Origin: Nitrosospira sp. Nsp11
GTDB taxonomy: Bacteria; Pseudomonadota; Gammaproteobacteria; Burkholderiales; Nitrosomonadaceae
Direction: 5' to 3'
NCBI RefSeq assembly: GCF_900142705.1
Contig: NZ_FRBV01000002.1
Span: forward strand, 372,001-436,000
Length of the DNA: 64,000 nt
Below the pieces are notes generated by a model. The model did not search any database. It was not told the DNA's origin and worked only from the letters and a program-made list of their open reading frames with translations. Below are positions 1 through 7,903 of the stretch, one piece after another (position 1 is the stretch's first letter; every line of letters begins with the position of its first letter). The translations under genes were made by a program, and so were the position numbers.

Positions 1-42
1 GTGACGGCGATTGCCAAAGGTATCGGCGAAGGCGTCAAGTAA
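1..42 (+). CDS. C-terminal end of an upstream phage gene (partial)
   Basis: The reading frame is open from base 1 and ends at TAA 40-42, giving the last 13 residues (VTAIAKGIGEGVK). A strong terminator follows. Its place just before head-tail adaptor genes suggests a head protein such as the major capsid protein, but 13 residues cannot prove this. Confidence 0.5.
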   Translation: MTAIAKGIGEGVK

Positions 43-63
43 GTTTTACCTGGGGCTGTTATT

Positions 64-91
64 GGGGCGCTCTTCGGGGCGCCTTTTTTTT
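64..91 (+). terminator. Intrinsic terminator after the upstream head gene
   Basis: GGCGC (66-70) pairs with GCGCC (79-83), with an 8-base loop and a run of eight T directly after. The next gene's ribosome binding site starts at once (GGAG at 92-95), so this separates the upstream head gene from the adaptor genes. Confidence 0.8.
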
Positions 92-100
92 GGAGCAAAG

Positions 101-484
101 ATGCCACAAGTTAAATATACCGCTGCCGGTATCAAGACCGACAGCATACGCGGCGTTGGCTTGAGATGGGAGCCGGGGCAGGTGCGCAATGTGACGGCAG
201 AGGTTGCGGAAAGACTGCTGGTCTATACCGATACGTGGGCAGAAGTAAAAGAATCGCCTGTAGGGGCTGAGAACGCGCCTAGCGACGAGATTGGATTGGT
301 TCAGGACGAGAAGCCAGCCGAAGAGCCACTACCAGTCGTCAACTTCCACGCCATGGACAAGAAAGCCCTGCTCGAATTCGCTGAGACGAAATACGGCGAG
401 AAGTTCGACAAGCGCAAAAGTGAAATCGATCTGCGGCACAGAGTGATTGACCTTGCCGCGAAACATGCGATGGAAGCCGAGTAA
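101..484 (+). CDS. Phage structural protein with C-terminal HeH/SAP-like helices (127 aa)
   Basis: The start is the ATG at 101, which has GGAG nine bases upstream; a longer frame from base 11 would run through the terminator. The N-terminal half is beta-rich, then comes an acidic linker (about residues 55-85). The last 40 residues (MDKKALLEFAETKYGEKF and on) look like the small helix-extended-helix domain seen at the C-terminus of many phage head-completion proteins. It sits between the capsid end and the adaptor genes and overlaps the next start by one base. A head-completion role is inferred from position. Confidence 0.6.
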   Translation: MPQVKYTAAGIKTDSIRGVGLRWEPGQVRNVTAEVAERLLVYTDTWAEVKESPVGAENAPSDEIGLVQDEKPAEEPLPVVNFHAMDKKALLEFAETKYGEKFDKRKSEIDLRHRVIDLAAKHAMEAE

Positions 485-816
485 TGGCCTTCACTTATCA
501 ATCGGTCGTTGACCTTGCTCGGATACCACTGAATGACGCGGACGGCGCGCGATATACCGACGAGACGCTGCTTGCGTTCGTCAATCATGGGCTGCTCGTC
601 GTGGTCAAGCGTAGGCCGGATTTGTTCGTTGGTAACTTTTCCAACCTGCCGACTGGCGAGAAGACGCTGACTGATGCGTTCCCGCTGCCGGCTGAATACA
701 TTCAGTTGATTGCCGATTACGTTACTTTCCGGGCCGAGAGTGCCGACGATGAGCATGTAAATTCAGGTCGGGCCGCCGCATTCGCTAACCTCTTTGGCGC
801 AGAGGCTCCGGCATGA
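484..816 (+). CDS. Phage adaptor-like protein, DUF6682 type (110 aa)
   Basis: The ATG overlaps the previous TAA by one base (taATGg) and the last bases overlap the next start, so it is translationally coupled on both sides. The sequence fits small alpha-helical phage adaptors: an early helix, then YTDETLLAFVNHGL, then a V..RRPDLF motif and a late PLPAEYIQLIADYVTFRA helix. Such proteins join portal to tail in podoviruses. The family name is from memory of motifs and was not searched. Confidence 0.6.
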   Translation: MAFTYQSVVDLARIPLNDADGARYTDETLLAFVNHGLLVVVKRRPDLFVGNFSNLPTGEKTLTDAFPLPAEYIQLIADYVTFRAESADDEHVNSGRAAAFANLFGAEAPA

Positions 817-1439
817 TCGCCCCATGGATTCAGTTCATGGATTACGTTTTACCAGACGTTCCGGGCTGCCCTATTCCCGCTGCCAACATCGCAATTCGCC
901 AAGCCACTATTGCCTTCTGCGAACAGTCTCTAGCCTATAAAGCCACCCATCCAGATATAGCGGTTGTCGCCGGTACAGCCGAATATGACTTTGTTCCGCC
1001 TGATGAAACAGTAGTGCACGTCATCACCTACGCAGCATTCAACGGTGACGAGCTTCAGTCCCGCGTGGGCGAATACGGAATAAGCAATCCTGACTGGCGC
1101 TCGGAAGAAGGAACACCCAAGTACATCTTTGGCGGTATGACTTCGTTGATGCTTATTCCGGCGCCTGATGTCGATGGCACGTTGATCATGACGGTCGCGC
1201 TAAAGCCCTCGCCTGACGCTACCGGGATAGATGGTTCCATATTCAACGAATTCAGGGAGGCGATCATACACGGCGCCCTGTCTCGACTGATGCTGTCGCC
1301 TAAAAAGCCATATTCGAACCCTTCGCTTGCCACCTATCACAATCAGCAATTCACCATTATGACCGGACAAGCCGGGACGCGGACTGCGCGCAGTTTTACC
1401 AGAGCGCCGTTGCAGACATCTATTTTGAGACGAGGATAG
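813..1439 (+). CDS. Phage head-tail connector or tail tubular-type protein (208 aa)
   Basis: The start codon overlaps the previous stop as ATGA (813-816). The protein begins with an alpha-helical part (AANIAIRQATIAFCEQSLAYK), followed by beta-rich sequence with a YDFVPPDETVVHVITY motif and GTPKYIFGGMTSLMLIPAPD near the middle. This resembles the long adaptor (tail tubular A-like) proteins that follow a short adaptor in podovirus genomes. The role is inferred from order and motif style; no enzymatic residues are visible. Confidence 0.55.
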   Translation: MIAPWIQFMDYVLPDVPGCPIPAANIAIRQATIAFCEQSLAYKATHPDIAVVAGTAEYDFVPPDETVVHVITYAAFNGDELQSRVGEYGISNPDWRSEEGTPKYIFGGMTSLMLIPAPDVDGTLIMTVALKPSPDATGIDGSIFNEFREAIIHGALSRLMLSPKKPYSNPSLATYHNQQFTIMTGQAGTRTARSFTRAPLQTSILRRG

Positions 1440-1443
1440 GACC

Positions 1444-2325
1444 TTGAATAAATTTAGTAATTTTGGGAAAGCTATAGTCGGCTCAGCCCCATCTGGCACG
1501 AGCGGGCTAAGCTTCACCGTCGAGGCTGGCAAGGGACTGCTCTTTCCGGCATTGGCCGCTGGAGATTACTTCTATGGCACATTCAAGGATGCCTCGGGCA
1601 ATCGTGAGGTCGTGAAGATCGATGCGCGAAACAGTGACGCGATGACGATAGCCGTAGGCGGGCGCGGACTGGATGGAACGACTGCAAGAACATGGAACGC
1701 TGGTGATTACTTTGTGGCCAGCCTGACCAATATCGCACTACAGGAAACGCTGTCGAATGCCAATTTGGTGGCGTTGGGGGCGCTTTCTTCTGCCGCCGAC
1801 AAACTGCCGTACTTCACGGGATCGGGCGCGGCGGCACTGGCTGGCTTGACTGCCGCTGCCCGGACGCTTCTGGATGATACGGACATGGCCGCGATGCGGG
1901 CGACCCTCGGCATCTATGAAATTCCGACCGGCACGGTCATGTCATTTTTTCAAGCCGCTGCACCGACCGGCTGGACGCAGTTAACGACGCATAACAATAA
2001 AGCACTGCGCGTAGTAAGTGCGGCAGGTGGGGGTTCGGGAGGATCGGTTGCGTTTACTACTGCGTTTGCTTCAAAAGCAGTAAGCGGCGTGGTTGGGGCA
2101 ACGACACTTACCGAGGCGCAAATCCCCTCGCATGTTCACTACAGTGGAAAGGGATTGCAGGGGCACGGAGGTACAGCGGATGTTCTGGTAGTTGGGAACG
2201 ATGCACCGTTAACCACCGCGACTACCGCGACCGGAGGCGGTGGCTCGCACACTCACACATTCACAGGTACCGCGATTGATTTGGCCGTGCAATACATCGA
2301 CATGATCCTAGCGAGCAAGAACTAA
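1444..2325 (+). CDS. Tail fibre or collar protein with phage tail-collar domain (293 aa)
   Basis: Translation most likely starts at TTG 1444 after an AGGATAGG ribosome binding site. The N-terminal half (about 1-150) is a virion-attachment type beta region. The C-terminal part from about 155 carries the tail-collar signature: PTGTVMSFFQAAAPTGW, then TEAQIPSHVH and a late HTHTF ending in YIDMILASKN. The paired His-X-His segments are typical of metal-binding collar tips on short receptor-binding fibres. It probably contacts the host surface. Confidence 0.75.
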   Translation: MNKFSNFGKAIVGSAPSGTSGLSFTVEAGKGLLFPALAAGDYFYGTFKDASGNREVVKIDARNSDAMTIAVGGRGLDGTTARTWNAGDYFVASLTNIALQETLSNANLVALGALSSAADKLPYFTGSGAAALAGLTAAARTLLDDTDMAAMRATLGIYEIPTGTVMSFFQAAAPTGWTQLTTHNNKALRVVSAAGGGSGGSVAFTTAFASKAVSGVVGATTLTEAQIPSHVHYSGKGLQGHGGTADVLVVGNDAPLTTATTATGGGGSHTHTFTGTAIDLAVQYIDMILASKN

Positions 2326-2651
2326 TGGAAACCAAAATCGCAGATTGCCCGCTCGGGGCGAAGTGTGAAGAGGCCAGAACCGAGAACGGCAAGCCGGTTT
2401 TATACCGCTGCCCTTGGTATATCCAGGTTCGTGGCAACGACGTGAATACTGGTACGGAAATCGACAATTGGGGTTGCGCTATCGCATGGATGCCAACCTT
2501 GATGATTAACACCGCCAATGAGTCGCGCAAGGGCGTAGCAGCTACCGAATCGTTCAGGAATGAAATGGTGAAGCAGGGGGAGCAAACGCAACAGGTGATG
2601 CTGGCGGCGGCGCAACTTGCGAATCGCCCGGAGAAATTACTTAATGGCTGA
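2325..2651 (+). CDS. Phage protein of unknown function (108 aa)
   Basis: The ATG overlaps the fibre gene's TAA by one base. There are two CxLxxxC/C-type clusters early (DCPLGAKC, YRCPWY) and a conserved-looking CAIAWMPTLMINTANESRKG followed by SFRNEMVK. I do not recognise a fold. Position right after a fibre gene suggests a small structural or chaperone role, but that is a guess. Confidence 0.6.
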   Translation: METKIADCPLGAKCEEARTENGKPVLYRCPWYIQVRGNDVNTGTEIDNWGCAIAWMPTLMINTANESRKGVAATESFRNEMVKQGEQTQQVMLAAAQLANRPEKLLNG

Positions 2652-2922
2652 TTGCACATCCACGCCACCCCGCGTCAAAACCTTCTGGACAGGATTGCGC
2701 GATCAAAGCGCCCACATGTTCTACGGCTTGTGCCTTATGTTCGCCTTCACATTCCCGGTTCCGGTCTGGGGCGCAACGATCCTTGTAATGGCGGTCGCGA
2801 CAGAGCGTGAACTTGAGCAGCATGATTGGGACATTACCAGAGTTGGCCGCACCGACTTATTCTTCTGGTTCCTATCCTGCCTGATATTCAATGCCGTTTA
2901 TTACGGAGTAAAGTATTTATAA
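2644..2922 (+). CDS. Small phage inner-membrane protein (92 aa)
   Basis: I chose ATG 2644 (MADCTSTPP), which overlaps the previous gene by eight bases. Two hydrophobic helices are visible, about residues 26-50 (MFYGLCLMFAFTFPVPVWGA) and 73-90 (LFFWFLSCLIFNAVYYGV), joined by a charged loop (ATERELEQHDWD). A terminator follows at 2949. It could belong to the lysis functions that start just downstream; nothing more specific can be said. Confidence 0.6.
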   Translation: MADCTSTPPRVKTFWTGLRDQSAHMFYGLCLMFAFTFPVPVWGATILVMAVATERELEQHDWDITRVGRTDLFFWFLSCLIFNAVYYGVKYL

Positions 2923-2948
2923 ATCATTGCATTACGTTTCACGAACAG

Positions 2949-2970
2949 GCCGCCACTGAGCGGCTTTTTT
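2949..2970 (+). terminator. Intrinsic terminator (GCCGC/GCGGC type)
   Basis: GCCGC 2949-2953 pairs with GCGGC 2960-2964 across CACTGA, followed by T6. It is one of four nearly identical terminators in this phage (also 7865, 11426, 13781). It lies just before the lysis block. Confidence 0.85.
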
Positions 2971-3031
2971 ATTGGGAGTCTGCATGACTCGTTACCGCAA
3001 GACGCACGCTTTACTTTATAGGAGCAAGGCA

Positions 3032-3205
3032 ATGGCACTCGATGACAAAGCAAAAGAAGCGCTGAAGTTTGTGCAGGATGGCTACGACAAAGCCGAGGAA
3101 GAGGTTGACGGATGGTTCGTGCGGAACAAGCTCTCGGTAGCAATACTGACTGGCGTCGCCGTCGGCATCGCCCTGTTGGCAATTGCTGTACTCGCGCTGC
3201 TGTAA
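3032..3205 (+). CDS. Small membrane protein before the lysis genes (57 aa)
   Basis: The preferred start is ATG 3032 (MALDDKAKEALKF) with GGAG seven bases upstream. ATG 2984, also with a GGGAG site, would add 16 residues and is a fair alternative. A charged helix is followed by a strong C-terminal transmembrane helix (about 36-57, LSVAILTGVAVGIALLAIAV). It may be a lysis accessory protein, judged only by its neighbours. Confidence 0.55.
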   Translation: MALDDKAKEALKFVQDGYDKAEEEVDGWFVRNKLSVAILTGVAVGIALLAIAVLALL

Positions 3206-3208
3206 ATC

Positions 3209-3403
3209 ATGGACGTATCAGACCGCGCTACCGAACAGGAAGAGATTCATCGCGAGGCGGCGCGGGCTGCAAGAAAACCTGTTTTAAAGCATGACGGTTA
3301 CTGCCTGAGTTGCTTTGAGCGATCAATTACCCCGCTTTGCGGTATGGAATGCCAAAAAGCATACGAAACAGACGAAAGCGCGAGGATACGAAATGGGCTG
3401 TGA
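3209..3403 (+). CDS. Small TraR/DksA-like zinc-finger protein (64 aa)
   Basis: It starts three bases after the previous stop. An acidic N-terminal helix (EQEEIHREAARAA) is followed by CLSCFE and CGMEC, a four-cysteine arrangement like the small phage TraR-type proteins that bind RNA polymerase. Length fits TraR (about 70 aa). Function is inferred from this pattern; the usual CxxC-N17-CxxC spacing is shortened here, so a different small zinc finger is possible. Confidence 0.55.
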   Translation: MDVSDRATEQEEIHREAARAARKPVLKHDGYCLSCFERSITPLCGMECQKAYETDESARIRNGL

Positions 3404-3689
3404 TGAAGGTGAAAAGGAGGAAAGGAGAAGGCGCGGCCCATCGAATTACACGCTGTCATTCGGCGGGATTATCGCGGTAGCCGGTCTGCTCGCTTCTGGC
3501 GTTGCGACCTATAACGCGGTGCAGAACGATATTGCGGCGCTCAAGCGCGGCGAGGTTTATCAGGAGCGCACCAATGAGCGCTTGAGCGCTGAGATTAAGT
3601 CGGCAAGGGTCGAGCAGCGGGAAACCATGAAGGAGTTTAACGAGAAGCTCGACAGGATCATTGATCACTGGAACAGGAGGGGGCGATGA
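3393..3689 (+). CDS. Membrane-anchored coiled-coil protein, candidate i-spanin (98 aa)
   Basis: The start chosen is ATG 3393 (MGCDEGEKEERRRRG), overlapping the previous gene by 11 bases; a longer frame from 3315 lacks support. A charged N-terminus is followed by one transmembrane helix (about 22-42, GGIIAVAGLLASGVATYNAV) and then a long charged coiled coil to the end (RTNERLSAEIKSARVEQRET). The next gene is an overlapping lipoprotein. That pairing is the hallmark of Rz/Rz1-type spanins, which fuse inner and outer membrane in the last lysis step. The assignment is inference. Confidence 0.55.
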   Translation: MGCDEGEKEERRRRGPSNYTLSFGGIIAVAGLLASGVATYNAVQNDIAALKRGEVYQERTNERLSAEIKSARVEQRETMKEFNEKLDRIIDHWNRRGR

Positions 3690-3940
3690 AATACTTGATT
3701 ATAGTCGCAGCCGTTTTCGCCGCGGCTTGTGTTGAGCCGAAGGTAGTGCCGGATAAGACCGATGCCGTGGTGATACTGCCGACTGTAGGGGCCCATGCAA
3801 CCCGGGAGCCGGCAGAGGAACCGGCGAAGACATCAAGGCCTACGGTCAGACTCAATGTCCCGACGTGCAAGGGCATTGATACCGGGGATGAGAAGGAATC
3901 GCTGAATCTGAAGCTCGATTGCATGCTGGATGGAAAATGA
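3686..3940 (+). CDS. Small lipoprotein, candidate o-spanin (84 aa)
   Basis: The start overlaps the previous stop as ATGA. Residues 1-15 form a lipoprotein signal with lipobox AAAC (cysteine 15). The mature part is proline-rich (KVVPDKTD, REPAEEP), as expected for an outer-membrane spanin subunit. Two further cysteines lie near the C-terminus. It is coupled to the upstream coiled-coil membrane protein and the downstream holin-like gene. Confidence 0.55.
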   Translation: MKYLIIVAAVFAAACVEPKVVPDKTDAVVILPTVGAHATREPAEEPAKTSRPTVRLNVPTCKGIDTGDEKESLNLKLDCMLDGK

Positions 3941-4218
3941 AGTTCGTTGAGAACTGGGAAGCGATTCTAAAGGGCGCCTGGAGCGTACGACTGGCCGCTG
4001 TCGCGTCAATCCTGATCAGCATATCCGAATCGGCCTCGTTCGTGCCTACCGGGATCTTGGGCATAACCCCTGAACTGGTCGCTGATGGAGCGTCTGCTTT
4101 CAAGTATCTCGGCTGGTTTTTCTACGCTGCCGGGGCATTTGCTGCGCGATTCATTAACCAGGGGATTGCGGACGCGCAAATCCAGGCGGCACTGGACGCG
4201 GCAAAGGAGCAGTCATGA
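3937..4218 (+). CDS. Holin-like protein, DUF7940 type (93 aa)
   Basis: The ATG at 3937 overlaps the previous stop (ATGA). It begins MKFVENWEAILKGAWSVRLA, then has two hydrophobic stretches (about 20-40 and 58-78) and a charged C-terminal tail. This start and layout are typical of phage holin-type proteins placed just before the endolysin. It would make the membrane lesion or depolarise the membrane to trigger the SAR endolysin at 4576. Confidence 0.65.
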   Translation: MKFVENWEAILKGAWSVRLAAVASILISISESASFVPTGILGITPELVADGASAFKYLGWFFYAAGAFAARFINQGIADAQIQAALDAAKEQS

Positions 4219-4583
4219 AACCATCTGTAAATCAGGTTATCTCGACTGTAGGCGATGACGGCAAACTGCTGTTCTGGTGTCCCGGCTGCGATAGGACGCA
4301 TGGGATACAACATGGCGAAGGGAAGGGCCCGCGATGGGATTGGAATGGAGATGTGAGGCGACCAACTATCACGCCATCAATACTGGTTCGCAGAACTAAG
4401 CTCACGGTTAGCGATGAAGAGGCAATGACAAGGGCCGCTGCCGGCGAGAAGGAATTGCCGCACGTAGAGACGATTTGCCATTCGTTCATCACTGATGGCC
4501 GCATCCAATTCCTGACAGATTGCACGCATACCTTGGCAGGCCAGACAGTTGATCTACCTAATTATGGAGCGGGCCATGATTAA
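4215..4583 (+). CDS. DUF6527 family protein (122 aa)
   Basis: It shows the DUF6527 pattern: FWCPGCDRTHGI, WDWNGD...PTITPSILV, then CHSFITDGRIQFLTDCTHTLAGQTVDLP. CxxC and later Cys/His residues suggest a metal site. The function is unknown; homologues sit in phage genomes and are sometimes mislabelled as ammonia monooxygenases. Its first residues (MKPSVNQV) closely match the start of the following endolysin (MIKPSVTQV). The start overlaps the holin gene as ATGA. Confidence 0.7.
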   Translation: MKPSVNQVISTVGDDGKLLFWCPGCDRTHGIQHGEGKGPRWDWNGDVRRPTITPSILVRRTKLTVSDEEAMTRAAAGEKELPHVETICHSFITDGRIQFLTDCTHTLAGQTVDLPNYGAGHD

Positions 4584-5112
4584 ACCATCTGTGACGCAGG
4601 TTCGGTCTGCCGTGGCGCTGATGATGGTTAGCGCAAGCCTGTATGTTGGCATCGCCCAGCATGAGGGCTATGTCGAGGTTGCCGCGCCGCCGGTCGCTGG
4701 GGACGTGCCTACTAACGGATTTGGCTCTACTGCTGGCGTCCGACTGGGAGATAAAACAACGCCAGTCCGCGCCATGATCCGCCTGCTTAACGAGATCGAG
4801 GACGTCTATGCCGCCGGTGTGCGCAAGTGCGTCGCCGTGCCGCTTTATCAGCACGAGTTCGATGCATATGTGAGCCTCGCCTATAACGTGGGCGTGGGCG
4901 CAGTGTGCCGCAAAGCCGACAAACGGACGGTTGACGATCAAGGTAAGCCGAAGCTACCGGAGCCGGACAGATTAATTGACGTGCTGAATCAGGGCGATTA
5001 TGAGGAAGCCTGTAGGCGCATCAAGTCATTTAATAGGTTCCAAGGAAAGGTTATGCGCGGGCTGACCATTCGTCGCGAGGCTGAATATAAGCAGTGCTTG
5101 GGGTTGGCGTGA
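4576..5112 (+). CDS. SAR endolysin, glycoside hydrolase 24 lysozyme (178 aa)
   Basis: This is the phage lysozyme that cuts peptidoglycan. The chosen start is ATG 4576, overlapping the previous gene by eight bases. Residues about 10-27 (SAVALMMVSASLYVGIA) form a weak, Ala/Gly/Ser-rich signal-arrest-release helix. Right after it comes the catalytic Glu (QHEGY), then Asp (VAGDVP) and Thr (GFGST), the E-D-T triad of GH24. YVSLAYNVGVG matches the family's later helix. SAR endolysins are exported by Sec and activated when holin collapses the membrane potential, consistent with the neighbours. Confidence 0.85.
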   Translation: MIKPSVTQVRSAVALMMVSASLYVGIAQHEGYVEVAAPPVAGDVPTNGFGSTAGVRLGDKTTPVRAMIRLLNEIEDVYAAGVRKCVAVPLYQHEFDAYVSLAYNVGVGAVCRKADKRTVDDQGKPKLPEPDRLIDVLNQGDYEEACRRIKSFNRFQGKVMRGLTIRREAEYKQCLGLA

Positions 5113-5324
5113 ATAATTTCGTTCCATGGTTCGTGACTGCTGTTATGTGCAGTTTGATGGCTATGGTTTTCTATTCCTATGCCAACTGGCTTCCGATAAG
5201 AGTATTCGATGTTTTTCTGATGGCCTGGATGAGTTGGGCGGCCATCGTTGTCGTTCGCGGTTACTTCAAGATTTACGCGATCTTTGATCGGATGGACAGG
5301 AGAGCTAAGGATGGTCGGGTGTGA
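5109..5324 (+). CDS. Small phage membrane protein (71 aa)
   Basis: It starts at GTG 5109, overlapping the endolysin stop (GTGA). Two hydrophobic helices (about 5-24 and 34-55) precede a basic tail (DRMDRRAKDGRV). It may be a second holin or antiholin, judging from position and topology only. Confidence 0.55.
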   Translation: MNNFVPWFVTAVMCSLMAMVFYSYANWLPIRVFDVFLMAWMSWAAIVVVRGYFKIYAIFDRMDRRAKDGRV

Positions 5325-5662
5325 ACGGTCTGCCCGGTAACTTCGTCATCGTCGATGGCTTGCTCACAGTAGAAGCAATCCTGAAACCGTCTTGGCTGGT
5401 ACGCCGTCGCGTTGATGATCGATCGATAACGGGCCCTTATGTCTGGGTTGCCACTATCGCGCAGCAAGAAGAGCCGAGCGCGTATGACGTCAAGGGGCAC
5501 GTTGCGAGAGACGAGCATCCCATGGTCATCAGCGACCGTCGCGCACTGAAAAGAATAGTGCGGGAACTCGGTTTTACCTCTGGAAAATACGAAAGAGTAG
5601 ACGAGAACGGCCAAGGTCGCGCATCACATAATTTCGATAGAAATGCACAAAAAACAGGCTGA
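5321..5662 (+). CDS. Phage protein of unknown function (113 aa)
   Basis: It starts at GTG 5321, overlapping the previous stop (GTGTGA). The sequence is a soluble alpha/beta protein with no signal peptide and no recognised motif. It is the last gene of the lysis operon; a non-coding stretch of about 110 bases follows. Confidence 0.5.
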   Translation: MNGLPGNFVIVDGLLTVEAILKPSWLVRRRVDDRSITGPYVWVATIAQQEEPSAYDVKGHVARDEHPMVISDRRALKRIVRELGFTSGKYERVDENGQGRASHNFDRNAQKTG

Positions 5663-5771
5663 ATTTCAGGCGTTCTAAGCGATTTAAATCACAAGGTATA
5701 GGGTAAGACAAGGGTTATAAAAAAGGCGTTTTAGCTGTTTATCCCATTGCATCTAAATAAGAGTTTTGTCT
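5663..5771 (+). promoter_or_regulatory. AT-rich intergenic stretch before the large tail gene
   Basis: This is the largest gap without a terminator in this part of the phage. It contains AT-rich boxes (GGTTATAAAAAAGG, ATCTAAATAAGAG) and could carry a promoter for the tail genes. I could not find a convincing -35/-10 pair, so this is a position-based suggestion. Confidence 0.25.
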
Positions 5772-7811
5772 ATGGCAGCATTCCGAATCGCCGGTTTTTC
5801 CGGCCTTGTGCCGAGGCTGGCCAAGCAACTGCTGAGCCCGAATCAGGCGCAAGTAGCGACCAATTGCATTCTAACCTCTGGCGACTTGCGTCCACGTAAC
5901 GGACCTCTTCTGATCGCTTCGCCGGTTATCGCCAACGACATCAAATCCATGTTCCGGATGGAAAAAGATGGCAATGAAAAATGGCTGGCATGGGATAAGG
6001 ATGTAGATGTTGCTCGTTCGCCCATCGCAGCCAATACCGAAAGGCGGTTCTACTACACCGGCGACGGCGAACCCCGGGTATCGGATTACGATACCGCGAC
6101 TGCTGGCATAGGCCCATACCCTTCAGGCTGCTTTGTGCTTGGGGTGACGCCTCCAATAACAAAGCCTTCCGTGTCTGCCAGTGGCGGTACCGGCGCTGAT
6201 GTTACTCGGGCATACGTTTATACCTTCGTTACGCCATGGGGCGAGGAATCGGCGCCTTCTCCGGCTTCTACGCTGGCTACCGGCAAAGAGTCGGGTGCGA
6301 CCTGGGCATTAAGCGGGATGGATGTTGCGCCGCCGAATTCGGGCACGGTAACCGGTGCGGTCAAAGATACGCCGTCTGCTGGTTACGTTGAGATCACGCT
6401 TGATAAGGTTTATGGGCTGCGCGCTGGCGAGACTGTGACATTTTCTGGTGTTACCGGCATGACTGACCTCAATGGTGCGTTCACCCTTAATAACGTTGAT
6501 TCTGTCACCAAGAAAGTCAGGGTCATCCTATCGACCACACAGACTTATTCATCCGGCGGCACGTGGACGCGGCAGGCCCCACATAACACCAACGGGATGA
6601 ACAAACGCATCTATCGCACGCTGACCACTTCGAGTGGCACTGAGTACCACTACGTTGTCACCATTGCTGCAATCACCGCGACTTACAGCGATACGGCGAG
6701 TGATGAGACTGTCGCGCTGGGCGAAGTATTGCCCTCTACCACCTGGCTCATGCCGCCGGCAGACCTAAAGGGTATCGTCATTCTTGCCAACGGAATCGCG
6801 GCTGGTTTCACCGGAAATGAAGTCTGCTTCTCGGAGCCATTCAAGCCCTATGCCTGGCCGACCGCTTACCGGCAGACCTACGATCAGGACATTGTTGCAA
6901 TCGGAGTTACCGGGACAACCCTTGTTGGCATGACGAAAGGCAATCCGTTCAGCATTACCGGCGTGGACCCGGTAACGATGGGCGGAGGCATGGAGAAGCT
7001 GGGCGTTGCATGGCCGTGCATGGCTAAGCGCGGCATGGCGAGTTTTGCATTCGGCGTAGGCTACCCGGCTCCGCAAGGGTTGGTTATCGCTGGCATCAAT
7101 ACGGACATTGTGACCAAGGATCTGTTCACGCAAAAGGAATGGGCTGAGCTTAACCCCAATACATTCATTGCCGCCTCTGCCGACAATCGTTACTACTGCG
7201 GATATACGGTTGATGACAGTTCGCTCATGTTCGTGATCGACAAGGCTGAATCTGCTTCATTCATCAAGGTTAATCAGAAGATTACGGCGATATGGGCTGA
7301 TCCCTGGACCGGAAAACTTTACGTCGCAGCCGACAAGAAAATCTACCAGTGGGAAGGCGACGTCGGGACAAAGCTCGCCTACGAATGGAAGAGCAAGAAG
7401 TTCATTACGGCGCCGCCTATCAACTATGGCGCGGCCAAGATCGATGCTGATTTTGATATGACCGAAGCCGAATCCGCTTCATCCGGCGCATCGTTTGAGG
7501 CTTCTATTGCAGCAAATCAGGCGCTGATCGACGGCAGATTAATGGATGATGGATTAGCAGATGCGGAATTGGGTGAGCGTGAGCTATGCGGGGATGCGAT
7601 GGAATCTACGCCTTCACTGGTTATCGACTCGCTGCAATTCCAACTATGGGCGGATGGCGTGCTGAAGTTTACCAAGCAGGTAACGAATACCCGCGCCTTC
7701 CGGCTGCCAGGTGGCTACAAGGCAGACAATGTTGAAGTTGTGCTATCGGGTAACGTGAAAGTTACAGGCGTGGTGCTGGCTGAGACTATGGATGGATTGA
7801 AGGGCGCGTAA
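5772..7811 (+). CDS. Large phage tail structural protein (679 aa)
   Basis: ATG 5772 is preferred over TTG 5766. The N-terminus (GFSGLVPRLAKQLLSP, ATNCILTSGDLRP) and the following segment (WDKDVDVARSPIAANTERRFYYTGDGEPRVSDY) match a family of large beta-rich proteins in podovirus tail modules. Fibronectin-like beta segments are likely around residues 125-320 (YVYTFVTPWGEESAPSPAS). It is probably a tail hub or tubular component linking the adaptor to fibres. No catalytic motif is visible. A small inverted repeat and a terminator follow. Confidence 0.6.
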   Translation: MAAFRIAGFSGLVPRLAKQLLSPNQAQVATNCILTSGDLRPRNGPLLIASPVIANDIKSMFRMEKDGNEKWLAWDKDVDVARSPIAANTERRFYYTGDGEPRVSDYDTATAGIGPYPSGCFVLGVTPPITKPSVSASGGTGADVTRAYVYTFVTPWGEESAPSPASTLATGKESGATWALSGMDVAPPNSGTVTGAVKDTPSAGYVEITLDKVYGLRAGETVTFSGVTGMTDLNGAFTLNNVDSVTKKVRVILSTTQTYSSGGTWTRQAPHNTNGMNKRIYRTLTTSSGTEYHYVVTIAAITATYSDTASDETVALGEVLPSTTWLMPPADLKGIVILANGIAAGFTGNEVCFSEPFKPYAWPTAYRQTYDQDIVAIGVTGTTLVGMTKGNPFSITGVDPVTMGGGMEKLGVAWPCMAKRGMASFAFGVGYPAPQGLVIAGINTDIVTKDLFTQKEWAELNPNTFIAASADNRYYCGYTVDDSSLMFVIDKAESASFIKVNQKITAIWADPWTGKLYVAADKKIYQWEGDVGTKLAYEWKSKKFITAPPINYGAAKIDADFDMTEAESASSGASFEASIAANQALIDGRLMDDGLADAELGERELCGDAMESTPSLVIDSLQFQLWADGVLKFTKQVTNTRAFRLPGGYKADNVEVVLSGNVKVTGVVLAETMDGLKGA

Positions 7812-7832
7812 CAGGAAACTTGCGCAAATACT

Positions 7833-7856
7833 CAGTTTGCACAAATTCGCAAACTG
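7833..7856. repeat. Perfect 8-bp inverted repeat after the large tail gene
   Basis: CAGTTTGC (7833-7840) and GCAAACTG (7849-7856) flank an 8-base loop. It lies nine bases before the terminator at 7865. It could be an extra mRNA hairpin or a protein-binding dyad. Confidence 0.5.
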
Positions 7857-7864
7857 AAACACCA

Positions 7865-7888
7865 GCCGCTCATTTGGGCGGCTTTTTT
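7865..7888 (+). terminator. Intrinsic terminator (GCCGC/GCGGC type)
   Basis: GCCGC 7865-7869 pairs with GCGGC 7878-7882, followed by T6 and then TATTGGAG, which is the ribosome binding site of the next gene. Confidence 0.85.
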
Positions 7889-7903
7889 ATTGGAGAAATG
7901 AAA

